Below, in pieces: positions 1-10,919 of a stretch of 64,000 nucleotides of DNA (positions are counted from its first letter, which is position 1; each line of letters starts with the position of its first letter). Origin of the DNA: Corbicula japonica (taxonomy: Eukaryota; Mollusca; Bivalvia; Venerida; Cyrenidae); the NCBI GenBank assembly GCA_038501625.1, contig JAZAYU010001142.1, positions 1 through 64,000 on the forward strand, given 5' to 3'. A model generated the notes under the pieces. The model ran no database searches and had not been told where the DNA came from. It saw nothing but the letters and a program-made list of their open reading frames with translations. Made by a program: the position numbers and the translations under genes.

Positions 1-1110
1 CTGTTACTAAAAATAGAATTTTATTGTTAACACTAGCAGTCAAATTTTTGCTCTAATTGTCATGAAACTTGGTCAGAATGTCTGTCCAAGTAATTTCTCG
101 ACGAGTTCTAATATGGGTCATCTGGGTCCAAAAACTAGGTCACTGTTACTAAAAATAGAATTATCTTGTCTTGGCTGTAAATTTGATATTTCTCATTGAA
201 TTTCAAAATAACTTGGTACAAATGTTCACCATGACAAGACAGCGCGTCGAGTACAATACTCATGTCGGTTGGTCTAAGGTCAAGGTCACTGTTACTAAAA
301 ATAGAATTTTCTTGTTAACACTCGTGGTCGCATTTTTGCTCCGATTGTCACGAAATTTATTCAGGACTTATGTCCCAGTAATAACTTGGAGCGGTTCGAA
401 TATGAGTCATCTGGTGTCAAAAACTAGGTCACTGTTACTAAAAATTGAAAAATCTTGTCTTGGCTGTAAAATTATTTCTCATTGGATTTCAAAATAACTT
501 GGCACACATTTTAACTATGACAAGGCAGTGTGTAGAGTACAATACCCATGCCTGTTGGTCCAAGGTCAAGGTCACTGTTACTAAAATTAGAATTTTCTTG
601 TTAACACTTAAGTGGTCACATTTTTGCTCTGATTGTCCAATTTTAACGAAACTTGGTCAGAACATATGTCCCAGTTATTAATTGGACGAGTTTGAATATG
701 GGTCATCTTGGGTCAAAAACTACGTAACTGTTACTTAAAATAGAAAAATGTTGTTCAGGCTGTAATTTTTTTATTTCTCATTGGATTTTAAAATAACTTG
801 GCTCAAATGTTTACCAAGACAAGGTGTTGTTTCGCGTAAAATACCCATGCCTGTTTGTCCAAGATCAAGGTCACTGTTGCTTATAATAAAATTTTCTTGT
901 CTGGGCTGTAACTTCCTAATGAATGGAGTGATTTAAAAATAACTTTACATAAATGTTCACCATGACATTGGGTGTGTCGTGTACAATACCCATGCGGGTA
1001 GGTCTAAGGTCAAGGTCACTGTTACTAAAAATAGCATTTTCATTTCCAAGCTGTAAATTTGTTGTTTCTTATTGGATTTTAAAATAACTTGGTGTAAATG
1101 TTCACCATAT
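1..1110. repeat. Diverged tandem repeat, about 290-bp period made of two 145-bp halves
   Basis: The phrase GGTCACTGTTACTAAAAAT recurs near 1, 138, 284, 429, 575, 725, 870 and 1014, about every 145 bases. Alternate copies carry different continuations (TTGTTAACACT... or TTGTCTTGGCTGTAA...), so the true unit is near 290 bp. Copies are diverged with small indels. The array runs off the left edge of the window. The AAGGTCAAGGTCAC core recurs at 43.0 and 44.4 kb, so this belongs to a dispersed family. Short open frames inside differ between copies and are not genes. Confidence 0.85.
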
Positions 1111-2035
1111 CGAGTTAGTTATTGCTCAAATAGTTATAAAATACTATAAATTTTGTTAAATTTTAACATTGATTTACAAGTATTTATAATAAAAGTCAAA
1201 CTATTTTTGACAGCAACAACTTGTATGTGGTGTTTCCTAACTCGGATGCACAACCATGTTACTGCTGTGGCAATGATTCTGCATCACTGACTCTGAAAAA
1301 ACGAGTATATATTAACTTAAAATATTCAATGTACATTTATATATTGATTGAACATAATAATTATAGAAGTATATGTATTAATTTGATTTTTATTTATTGA
1401 TTGAACATGACTTGTATACAACAATATGATTTTAAATTATCTTCATTTATATTAATGCAGCCATTAACCTATAGATGAAATTTATGAATAAATGACATAA
1501 AACGTTTTGGATTTTTATCAATTTCTTTCAGATTAAAAAAACTATACATCAGGTATCTGATATACCTGTGCCAGAAGTAGGATTCTAATATAAAAAGGTG
1601 AAATATCAGGAATCGCCACATTCAGAAAACACAGCCTCCCTTGCGGTATGAAGACATTAACTGGTCCTTAAATTTAAGTCATAGTTGTTAGTTATCAAGT
1701 GAAGGTTTAACAAATAAGAAACCGTAAGATAATAGAGCCTAGCTAAGCGACTGGTGTTCTTAATTGTTAAAACTTCACTTATTAAACACTAACTGACTTA
1801 GTGTTTGCCACAATTGTACCTTATATCTATCAGTTTAGACATCATAACCTTACAAATAGTTAGCACCTAATAGACAATGATCAGCGGTTCATGTTCGCTG
1901 AATATTTAAATGTCATGTAAGTCCCTTTAATTCTTGGTTATGTGATGTCGTCTGACAATCCCCATGGCGAATGAAATAAACAGACAAAATATTCAAGAAA
2001 CTGAAAGAAAAAGACATTTTGTGCAACATGATGGC
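1111..2035. other. No gene seen; AT-rich, one retroelement fragment
   Basis: AT-rich sequence without a convincing exon. The only recognisable piece is at about 1590-1645, which matches the 3' end (AGGAATCGCCACATTCAG, ACAGCCTCCC) of the retroelement family found at 6.0, 19.2, 39.2 and 49.5 kb. Confidence 0.5.
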
Positions 2036-3130
2036 CGGTGTAGACTCAGTTCCCAGTGTTGACCCAGATCCAAGAGTTGACCCAGATCCCAGTGTTGACC
2101 TAGATCCAAGTGTAGACCCCGATCCCAGTGTTGACCCCGATTCCAGTGATGACCCAGTGTTGACCCAGATCCCAGTGATGATCCAGTGTTGACCCAGATC
2201 CCAGTGTTGACCCAGATCCCAGTGTTGACCTAGATCCCAGTGTTTACCCAGATTCCAGTGTTGACCTAGATCCAAGTGTTGACCCAGATCCCAGTGTTGA
2301 CCCAGATCCCAGTGTAGACCCGATCCCAGTGTTGACCCAGATCCCAGTATTGACCCAGATCCCAGTGTTGACCCAGATCCAAGTGTTGACCCAGATCCCA
2401 GTGTTGTCCCAGATCCCAGTGTTGACCCAGATCCCAGTGTTGACCCAGATCCCAGTGTTGAACCAGATCTCAGTGTTACCCAGATCCCAGTGTTGACCCA
2501 GATCCAAGTGTTGACCCAGATCCCAGTGTTAACCCAGATCCCAGTGTTGACCCATATCCCAGTGTTGACCCAGATCCCAGTGTGTACCCAGATCCCAGTT
2601 AACCTAGATCCCAGTGTGTACCCAGATCCCAGTGTGTACCCAGATCCCAGTGTTGACCCAGATCCCAGTGTTGACCCAGATCCCAATGTTAACCTAGATC
2701 CCAGTGTTGACCCAGATCCCAGTGTTGACCCAGATCCCAGTGTTAACCCAGATCCCAGTGTTGACCCACATCCCAGTGTTGACCCACATCCCAGTGTTGA
2801 CCCAGATCCTAGTGTGTACCCAGATCCCAGTGTTGACCCATATCCCAGTGTTGACCCAGATCCCAGTGTTGACCCAGAGCCCAGTGTTGACCCAGATCCC
2901 AGTGTTGACCCAGATCCCAGTGTTGACACAGATCCCAGTGTTGACCTAGATCCAAGTGTTGACCTAGATCCAAGTGTCGACTCAGATCCAGTGTGGACCC
3001 AAATCACAGTGAAATCGCAGTTCACACGTTAGACCCAGATTCTAGTGTAGATCCAGATCTCAGATTAGATCTAGATTCCAGTGTAGACCCAGATCCCAGT
3101 GTAGACCCAGATCACACTATAGACCCTAAA
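2036..3130. repeat. 18-bp minisatellite, about 60 units
   Basis: The unit is GTTGACCCAGATCCCAGT with point variants and occasional short or long units. Because 18 is six codons, frames stay open on both strands: plus strand Ser-Val-Asp-Pro-Asp-Pro, minus strand Gly-Ser-Thr-Leu-Gly-Ser or Gly-Ile-Trp-Val-Asn-Thr. The 370-aa minus frame (1913-3025) and the 180-aa plus frame (2490-3032) are products of the repeat. Variants fall at all codon positions and out-of-phase units shift the frame. The last 150 bases are more diverged. Confidence 0.95.
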
Positions 3131-4036
3131 GGAAACACAAATAATGTTAGTCCAGTATCATGTTGGCACCCTGCCAAATGTGTCTATTATCAACATTAGT
3201 CATATATTAAGTTAACTCAAGTTTTGTTAGTCCAGTATTATGTTGGTGCCAGTCACGGTAGTTCAGTATCTAGTTCACTGCTGGCAAAATGCTGATTAAG
3301 ATAAATCTTACATTTATTCTACAAGACCGTCTCGGACAATACAATGAAACTAATGATTAAATAAAAGTTTGATTAATCTGTCCGCAGTTTGATGAAATTT
3401 AAAACAGTTTGTATACTGAGTTGATCTTGAATCAAAGACAAAACAGTCGGAAGACTTGACACTTGTTTTCAGACCGTCTAGCTTGCTCAGTTATAGAAAT
3501 GTAGACAGACGTGACGCTTGTGATCCTGTGTTAGGTGGCAGATTGTTTTCCGGGTAACTGAAATAAAGAAGCGAAGACCAGTATGTGAGAAAATGTGACA
3601 CATGTCGTCTTATTTTACTAGTTCTCCAGGGTTCGACGTTAACATTTTCAATAACTGGACCAGTGGTCCAGTTACTTTGAAAATCTACTAGACCTGATTT
3701 AACATGACCTAGAGCGACACGTAAACTGTACTACAACATTAAACATGTTGACATTTGACATTTGACTGTCTTCTCTCAGAACGAATAACAAAACAAAACC
3801 GGAAACAGTCCGATGTCATATTACTTTGGATTCCAACAATTTATTTATAGAATAGGAACTGTCATGTGTAAGTATGCAGCATTTGTTTTGAGTTTGTTTT
3901 ATCTTACAATAATAACGTTTAATCATTGTGTAACGGATCATAGGAACACATAAATAAACATAAATACGCGGATGGTATGAATGATTATCCTTACAACATC
4001 GTCAAATCCATGAAACTATGCCTCGATTTGACTTAG
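3131..4036. other. No gene seen
   Basis: AT-rich single-copy-looking sequence. A short imperfect duplication containing GTTAGTCCAGTATCATGTTGG occurs near 3144 and 3225. No exon, RNA gene or element ends were recognised. Confidence 0.4.
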
Positions 4037-4125
4037 AAAATGCCCATATGGATATATCATTGTCTATTAGTTTCATTGTTGCTCAATGAAATAAATAGAC
4101 TATGAAGTATACATACGGGCATTTT
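4037..4125. repeat. Foldback (hairpin) repeat, about 40-bp arms
   Basis: The left arm begins AAAATGCCCATATGGATAT. The right arm ends ATACATACGGGCATTTT, its imperfect reverse complement, and the loop is only a few bases around 4079. The outer flanks carry a short direct repeat (ATGCCTCGATTTGAC near 4019 and ATAGCCCCGATCTGAC near 4148). It resembles a MITE-like foldback. Confidence 0.6.
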
Positions 4126-4720
4126 ATATGCTTTACTTTATATAACATAGCCCCGATCTGACTAAACATAAGCCATTCAGAAAACGCATTTCAAGATTGT
4201 TTAAAAATGGTAACGGCGAAGTTCCCGGTTACTGAAGGAAATTAAATCAGCAAATATTGTAAGAGATTTACCGTAATTTTGCTTGTGAAACTTAATTATA
4301 CCAGATATTTTGGCGGATATTTTGACCATGGTGGACATTTTCGACTGTAGATTGAAAACTTCTGGGAATTTTTCTTCGAAGTAAACTTTTTTCTGAGAGC
4401 TAGATTAATATGCAATACAGAGCATACGAGTTATGTTGTATAAAAAATATTTGACAAAAATTAAAATGGTTTTAGACGAAACATAGTCTTTTTTCAGACG
4501 ACATTTCTTCCTGACCTTTTCAATGGTAAGTAACCATATACAAAAAAATAGTTATTTTTTTTTTCATAATTTTTTTATGAAAATGATTAATTTCAATGCA
4601 ATGTGGTGTCTGATTGACTGGAATTTTTTATTTGGACTGGGGTGGGTAGTGTCTGGGGAAGATACCATGGTACGTTACTTCCACCTGTGTGGCAATGTAA
4701 CTAAAATATCAAATGATAGT
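4126..4720. other. No gene seen
   Basis: AT-rich sequence. The open frame beginning at 4523 runs into the tRNA-like element downstream and shows no family features. Confidence 0.4.
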
Positions 4721-4724
4721 GTCT

Positions 4725-5905
4725 CTAGCTGGGAGCAAACCCGCACTGTCACAGCGACAGCGCCTAGCCCTGCAATTCCTGCGACACAACCAATTAAGCT
4801 AACTAGGACAATGCCAAAAAACGTTGATCGGATAGCCCTGATATACGTAACAATCACTGCATGACATCTTTAACGGTTATTTTACTGATAACAGTACTGA
4901 CTAAATGTACGGGGAGACTTTTAACATTTTACATCGGTAACGGGTTATTTTACTGATAACAGTACTGACTAAATGTACGGGGAGACTTTTAACATTTTAC
5001 ATCGGTAACGGGTTATTTTACTGATAACAGTACTGACTAAATGTACGGGGAGACTTTTAACATTTTACATCGGTAACGGGTTATTTTACTGATAACAGTA
5101 CTGACTAAATGTACGGGGAGACTTTTAACTTTTTACATCGGTAACGGGTTATTTTACTGATAACAGTACTGACTAAATGTACGGGGAGACTTTTAACTTT
5201 TTACATCTGTAACGGTTATTTTACTGATAACAGTACTGACTAAATGTACGGGGAGACTTTTAACTTTTTACATCGGTAACGGGTTATTTTACTGATAACA
5301 GTACTGACTAAATGTACGGGGAGACTTTTAACTTTTTACATCGGTAACAGGTTATTTTACTGATAACAGTACTGACTAAATGTACGGGGAGACTTTTAAC
5401 ATTTTACATCGGTAACGGGTTATTTTACTGATAACAGTACTGACTAAATGTACGGGGAGACTTTTAACATTTTACATCGGTAACGGGTTATTTTACTGAT
5501 AACAGTACTGACTAAATGTACGGGGAGACTTTTAACTTTTTACATCGGTAACGGGTTATTTTACTGATAACAGTACTGACTAAATGTACGGGGAGACTTT
5601 TAACATTTTACATCGGTAACGGGTTATTTTACTGATAACAGTACTGACTAAATGTACGGGGAGACTTTTAACTTTTTACATCTGTAACGGTTATTTTACT
5701 GATAACAGTACTGACTAAATGTACGGGGAGACTTTTAACTTTTTACATCGGTAACGGTTATTTTACTGATAACAGTACTGACTAAATGTACGGGAAGACT
5801 TTTAACTTTTTACATCGGTAACGGGTTATTTTACTGATAACAGTACTGACTAAATGTACGGGGAGACTTTACGGCCGCCACCCTGCACAGATAGCGCTAC
5901 TGTGA
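4725..5905 (-). mobile_element. tRNA-like element with a 68-bp tandem core
   Basis: Read on the minus strand, 4725-4815 resembles a tRNA: an A-box-like TTAGCTTAATTGG and a weak B-box-like GGGTTTGCTCCC. Next to it (4816-4870) is a segment shared with 10.8 and 56.5 kb (CAATCACTGCATGACA). Then come fifteen 68-bp repeats containing CTGATAACAGTACTGACTAA (4871-5862), and a right end ACGGCCGCCACCCTGCACAG to about 5905. The copy at 56.4-56.65 kb has the same order with only one core unit, so the array expanded inside an existing element. The layout recalls bivalve pearl/CvA-type elements; that affiliation is inference. Confidence 0.75.
4871..5862. repeat. 68-bp tandem repeat, 15 units
   Basis: CTAAATGTACGG occurs at 4901, 4969, 5036 and onward at 67-69-base steps to about 5849. 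Units are nearly identical. Variants are ACATTTTACAT versus ACTTTTTACAT and one missing G in CGGGTTATT, in an interspersed pattern that suggests multi-unit duplication. The low divergence points to recent expansion or homogenisation. Confidence 0.95.
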
Positions 5906-5964
5906 ATTTTAAATGAATTTCAAACTAATTAAGCATCAAAACCCCCGAGTGATTGAAAAAAATA

Positions 5965-6245
5965 ATATATGCAAATCAGGAATCGCCACACTAAAAAAAC
6001 ACAGCCTCCCCACGCAGCGAAAAGGAAGAGAGGAAGAGAGAGAGCATGTTTTATATAAGTATGTCAATTCAAATCGGACGCCACAAACAATTAACGAAGA
6101 AGAGAGCCTTTGGGGATACCGCCTTGGAACGGTCAGTGGCAAAACAAATTGCCACTGGGGGTTTAAACCAGGTTCTAGGGTGCACCAACCTCACACTTGC
6201 CCCAACAGGTTCTCAACTCACAAAAAAATTACAAGTTGTCTTGTT
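5965..6245 (-). mobile_element. 5'-truncated retroelement 3' end
   Basis: Shares its sequence with 19.2, 39.2 and 49.3 kb: AGGAATCGCCACA, ACAGCCTCCCCAC, GGTTTAAACCAGGTTCTAGG and TGCACCAACCTCACACTTGC. In the minus orientation all copies end at the same place (GGCGATTCCTGATnTGCATAT followed by A/T-rich DNA) but begin at different places. That pattern is expected of a non-LTR retroelement copied from its 3' end. The small open frames here are inside this non-coding tail. Confidence 0.7.
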
Positions 6246-6522
6246 TATTAAATCTGGTCAAAATGTTCATAATGGTCAAAGGAAATACCTATAAAAGAGT
6301 TATGGGCCATGCATGTGTTGAAGTTTTGAGTACTGAAGATCATTTGTTTAAAGTCTGAATCAATTTTGAGCAGTTGAATTAAAGTTACTTAAGAGTAAGA
6401 AAATTCTTTACCCTAAACTTTTACCAGTTAAAAGTTTTTACGAACGGAAGGACACACAGATGAAAATTATCATTCAATAACTTGTATTTGCTACATAAAC
6501 CAGCTTACAAATCAATACTAAC

Positions 6523-6616
6523 CTGCCTCCTATTCTGTCAGGCAGCGGTCGCAAAACATCAGATTGATGTATCACTTCAACCCATTTCAACCTTCCATGA
6601 TAACAACTCTCTATGT
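6523..6616 (-). CDS. Candidate exon of an unrecognised minus-strand gene (exon d)
   Basis: A 94-bp open block bounded on the minus strand by an acceptor with a pyrimidine-rich lead (ctttgacag|ACATAG) and a donor (GGCAG|GTTAGT). It enters with two bases left from the previous codon, then reads 30 codons including GRLKWVEVIHQSDVLRPLPD, and leaves in phase 2. The entry phase matches the donor of the candidate exon at 8224-8257. The composition is typical of coding sequence, but I do not recognise the family. No following exon was found closer to the left edge. Confidence 0.5.
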
Positions 6617-6929
6617 CTGTCAAAGAAATAGTTTTAACACAAATTATTAGTTATACATACAAAAAGGTTTTGCTATGATACACAGGTTTTATAAGCCTAT
6701 ATCTCATGTCAAAATACTGTTATTCTTGTTCTGTTCATTGTTTATTGTAAATCCATTATTTTATTATTCCATGTTATTATTATTATAAAATATGAACCTA
6801 CTGCAGTAAAGGTTGCATGATTGCCATATGAACTTGCCTATCATGTTTAAATTGAAGTAAACAAAACTGGCGATGTTAGCTTAAAATCAACCTGAGAAGC
6901 TAACATTCAGAATTTGGTTCAGGTAAGCT

Positions 6930-7580
6930 AATAGTTGGCTGCTGTGAGCTTTGAAACTGTGACAGATAACCTAGCTCTGCTGTGAGCTTTACAACTAACT
7001 GTGACAGATAACCTAGCTCTGTTGAGAGCTTTACAACTGTGACAGATAACCTAGCCCTGCTGTGAGCTTTACAACTCACTGTAACAGATTTCCTAGCCCT
7101 GCTGTGAGCTTTACAAGTCACTGTGACAAATATCCTAGCTCTGCTGTAAGCACATATTTTGTGGCAGATTACCTAAGTCTGCTGTGAGCACATATTTTGT
7201 GGCAGATTGCCTAGCTCTGCTGTGAGCACATATTTTGTGGCAGATAACCTAGCTCTGCTGTGAGCTTTATAAATGAGGTAGATAATCTACCTCTATTGTT
7301 ACTTATAGCTGTGACAAATAATCTACCTCTGTTGTGAGCTTTACAGCTGTGACAGATTACCTCTGCTGTGAGCTTTACACCTGTGACAGATTACCTCTGC
7401 TGTGAGCTTTACAGCAGTGACAGATTACCTACATGTACCTCTGCTGCCAACATTACAACTGAGAGAGATTACTCAACTTTGATGTAAGCACCATAACTCA
7501 TGCTGACAGATTGTCTACCTCTGCTGTGAGCTCCCTAACTGTGATTCATTACCTACATGTACCTTTGCTGTGAGCTCCAT
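6930..7580. repeat. Minisatellite, 38-42-bp units, about 15 copies
   Basis: The unit is approximately GACAGATAACCTAGCTCTGC plus TGTGAGCTTTACAACT. Starts fall near 6961, 7003, 7041 and 7083, with later units more diverged (ACATATTTTGTGGCAGAT variants at 7150-7250) and some shortened. The 73-aa minus frame at 6900-7121 comes from the repeat. Confidence 0.85.
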
Positions 7581-8223
7581 AACTGTGGCAAGAATCCCAT
7601 GCATTTGTGCCGAACCCAAGCTGTCTTCAAGGCAGTTATGCATAAAGAACCAAATGACCACATCAACCATAGTTTGATTGCTTTGTCTTTAGTAATGGTC
7701 CTACAAATCAATGTGAAAAAGACTGTTACCACTTCTAGGATAAAAGATGACACATATTAAATCATTAACATCAATGCTAGAAGAAGAGGAACAAGAGAAT
7801 CATTTCATTAGTCACAGCTGACTCTGATCTGGGGCATATATTAACAAGAGAATACACTAAATATTATACTTTGTTAGAAGCCCTGACTAAGTTTCAGGGT
7901 TTCCAGCAGTTTTAGATACTGAAACATTTTATTTGCCATTATAATGAAGTGATTCAAAAAAGAAAGCAATTAAAGGGAGACAACTTCAATAAAAAGGCTA
8001 AAATTAAATTGATTAAAGTTTGTAATGTGATTGTCCTCTCTACTTTTAGGCTGTGAAGGAAGGTTGTGTTTTTCGAGCGTGGCTATTCTGATTAGCATAT
8101 TTCATGGTTTTTAGATTAGGAACAACCATGATAATATTGTTTAGTCAATTGACTTAGAACTTTAGTTGTGATTGTACAATGACAGAGTATTAGTGTAACA
8201 TGTACTGAAATAATGAAACTTAC
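7581..8223. other. No gene seen
   Basis: AT-rich and probably intronic if the flanking candidate exons belong to one gene. The overlapping 66-67-aa frames at 7553-7760 on both strands start inside the end of the minisatellite and have no splice or family support. Confidence 0.4.
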
Positions 8224-8257
8224 ATATGTCCAAAGGATCATCCCAAACTATTGAAGC
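8224..8257 (-). CDS. Candidate 34-bp exon of the unrecognised minus-strand gene (exon c)
   Basis: Reads ASIVWDDPLDI plus one base, with a donor ACATAT|GTAAGT and an acceptor-like AACAAG on the upstream side that lacks a good pyrimidine tract. It leaves in phase 1, matching exon d at 6523-6616 (the joined codon is TAC). The exon is very short, so this call depends on phase agreement and on the dense coding look of WDDPLD. The upstream limit is uncertain. Confidence 0.35.
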
Positions 8258-8599
8258 CTTGTTTATGAACATTTGCAATGTAGATATATAATATTGGGTC
8301 ATTAAGGAATCAAGGCAACAACATATACAGGCATAAATGTCAAGTACAGTCATTACCCAGGCCAGTTTTAGCAATTTCAAAATGAGGATTTAAGCAAAAG
8401 CCTTTAGCTTTTCCGAGTTTTTTCACTTTGTCTTTCATATTCACTGTCATAAGCGCACCATTGTTTGCATCAAGATGTGCTCAACCTGGGTCTAGCCAGC
8501 ATGGAAAGCAGCATGCAGTTCCATTTCTGCCCATGAACAGTCTTGAACTTAGCATGTACTAATTTCATATTTGATGTTCTCGGTTTTTCATCTCCAGAA

Positions 8600-9600
8600 G
8601 TTTAATGACTAATTGATATGTCGATATACTGTATAAAACAATAGATGTCATCTCTACTGATGTCGAGCAATATGGCCTGGGTGTTGTCTAACATGAAAAA
8701 TGCTCAACATAAGCCAGCCAAGTCTATAAATAGACTTCAGTCAAGTGAAAAATCTTGCAACAATTAAATTAATGTAAAAGCCTGCACGTCTAGAAAGTGG
8801 TTTATAATGAATTTATGTGTAATAGCAGACTGCATTCCGTGATGTTTCGTGTTTTACCGATATTTTGAAACTGACTATTTACAATGTTAAGTACCTTCAG
8901 GACCTTGTAATTCTAGCCAACATCTGTTAACAGCTTAAGGTAATCTCAGAATGTGTTGTCAGGTCAACTTTGAAATCACTGAAATTTTTAATTCAATATG
9001 AACAGGTGCATTTAGACTTGTGATATACCGGTATATGTCTAAAACCGTAACGTCTACCTCATGTTCAATGATGCCTGATGTTTTTTAAAAGTGAACTCTG
9101 TAACCGACTGTTGTTTGCAAACTCATTTATGCTTCATGTACAGCTAAGCACTGGTAATTTCTACTTTCAGAATAGTGCTTCTATATTGAACAACCATATA
9201 GCTATGTCTACAACTTTTAGGGCTAGTGAAATCAGATGACCAGTTTTTAAGTTTCATAATGAACTTATCTGAAAGTGGTTGAAACTGACAGCCTGTATAT
9301 TCCTTCAAGCTTCATGATTTTAGTTTAGTTAAATCTAAAAACAACTGACTGAAATTTCAAGTTTTTATCATATTTATGTGAGCAATTTTTCACCCAGTTA
9401 AAACTCCAGAAATGTTGGTGTGAGTTTTGACAACCGACTATTTCTACAATTTTGCCATACCTTCATATTGTCGGAGATTCTAGCCACCATCTGTTCAACA
9501 TATCCTCGTGCACATTCAAGATTCATATTGTCTGCTTGTCATATTATAAGAGATCTGAAAAAGACAAAGGTTTCAGTTTTGAATGTTAACATACAAGATA
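8600..9600. repeat. Diverged repeated block including an exon-like motif
   Basis: On the minus strand three places share a phrase. At 9420-9495 it reads AACAGATGGTGGCTAGAAT... ATGAAGGTATGG ... AGTCGGTTGTCAAA. At 8865-8940 it reads AACAGATGTTGGCTAGAAT... TGAAGGTACTT ... AGTCAGTTTCAAA. At 9090-9140 it reads ACATGAAGCATAAATG ... AGTCGGTTACAGA. Spacing is about 230-330 bases. This looks like an old local triplication covering a short exon (9461-9490). Confidence 0.45.
9461..9490 (-). CDS. Candidate 30-bp micro-exon (exon b')
   Basis: Between GAACAG and GTATGG the minus strand reads ten codons, MVARISDNMK, in phase 0 at both ends, which fits between exon b (10420-10508) and exon c (8224-8257). 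Upstream codons (CARGYVEQ) remain open to a TGA, so the exon could be longer. A decayed copy at about 8900 has a stop in the same frame. Support is weak because there is no pyrimidine tract before the acceptor. Confidence 0.25.
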
Positions 9601-10419
9601 TTTAACTGTTATAAATGCAATTTGAAAAGAACATTTGTTTGAACTTCAATAATTTACTTTGTAGCACTACAGTTCCTAGGACTAACAGCTCAGCTAATTT
9701 CATCAAGACATCATTTTAAAATGAATCAGTGGTACAACAAGGTTCAGTTGGCAAGGAGCACAGTTATGGGACAAATCTGGATTCATAAACAAAACATAGC
9801 TTAACAGGATACTCGACCCCAAGTGATGAATCGAACGATTCGTGATCAGATATTTAAAACATTTGTCTGATCGGCTGCATTTCTTTTAAAGTGTTATTTC
9901 ACATGGAAATTGTATATGTAATTTGTCACCCAACTTCACAACTTCTATTTAGACAATATACCTTCAAACTCTTTTTCTAAATTGTCTGAGCAAACTACCA
10001 AATGACGTATACAAATTCTCTGTGGAAAATTGCTGTTATTTTGTCTAAGTTACATGCAAACTTCTTTCGGATGGTGAAGACTTGAAAAATAAAAGATTTT
10101 TTTTTGGTAAACAAATGACTTGTAGTGAATCCCCTGATTTTGTCGGCAATAGTTTGAAATAATTAAAACTGCTTTAAGAATTATATATAAAGCTAATTAA
10201 TTAATTTGATAGAGGATAAAGTAATAATTAACAGTTTACACATGTACCTTCATAACTAGTGATTTTGTCTAAGATACATGTAACATCATGTAAATTAACA
10301 AAAATATAAATGATTGTTTCCCACACATGTTTCCACAACACGACAACTGTGACTTTTACTTTATTTTTCAAAAATTGTGTGGTTATTATTTAAAAACAGC
10401 TGAGCACTAACTATCTTAC
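9601..10419. other. No gene seen
   Basis: AT-rich, probably intron. No repeat family or RNA gene was recognised. Confidence 0.4.
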
Positions 10420-10508
10420 CTTCAACAACTCAGTTTGAAGCTGTGATTCACAAACAGGTCTGTAACTGGTGCTCTCTTCCACCATGGTATTGTACAAGCG
10501 TGCCAAAA
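10420..10508 (-). CDS. Exon of an unrecognised minus-strand gene (exon b)
   Basis: An 89-bp open block between a strong acceptor (tattttgttgcag|TTTTGG) and a strong donor (TTGAAG|GTAAGA). It takes two bases to complete the previous codon, then reads 29 codons including LARLYNTMVEES and SQLQTELLK, leaving in phase 0. The upstream exon at 14290-14404 ends in phase 1, so the two join cleanly through an Ile codon. It looks like a helical, soluble protein segment. I do not recognise the family. Confidence 0.6.
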
Positions 10509-10684
10509 CTGCAACAAAATACACTTGTCAGGGAGTGGACAGAGCCAATTTGGTTAGCTTTAGACAATTGAAGGGCCATAACTTCAGAATGATGTGGGGG
10601 TGTGGTTGAAGATTGGAGAGGAGTGATGCAATCTGGCTGGTTCCCAAACATAGTCAAGATCTAATGCCATTCAATGATATTGCC

Positions 10685-10860
10685 AATAGTTAGAATCGAA
10701 CCCGTACCTTACACTCACAGCATCTACAAATGTAACTCTGTGCACACTACCGACTGAGCTAGCTCATACAACCCTCACACAAGTTTGCGAGGTTAACTCT
10801 GATTAATGTGATCATCATTAGACGACTTTAGTAACCGATTACTAACTGATAACAGTACCG
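10685..10860 (-). mobile_element. tRNA-derived SINE-like element
   Basis: On the minus strand, 10775 to 10685 shows an A-box (TAGCTCAGTCGGTAGTG) and a good B-box (GGGTTCGATTC), with tRNA-like spacing but no matching acceptor stem. On the other side, 10800-10860 carries a diverged form of the shared segment (CTGATAACAGTACCGACTAC) also seen at 4.9 and 56.5 kb, in the same relative order. It is therefore a third member of that family rather than a functional tRNA gene. Confidence 0.65.
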
Positions 10861-10919
10861 ACTACAAGTAAGCAGGATACATGTATTACATGACAACTAC
10901 AGTACTGAAAATTATGAAA

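Noticed and set aside
1913..3025. 370-aa minus-strand frame with Gly-Ser-Thr-Leu repeats
   Set aside because: Entirely explained by the 18-bp minisatellite; equally long frames exist on the other strand and variants do not avoid amino-acid changes.
5913..6294. Frames of 68-112 aa on both strands
   Set aside because: They lie in the non-coding 3' tail of a retroelement; the frames are not preserved in the other copies.
6900..7121. 73-aa minus frame
   Set aside because: Generated by the 38-42-bp minisatellite.
9461..9600. VPS13-like sequence (GYVEQMVARISDNMK resembles the lipid-transfer protein family)
   Set aside because: Too short and the resemblance is a loose hydrophobic pattern; the upstream part of the frame has a stop.
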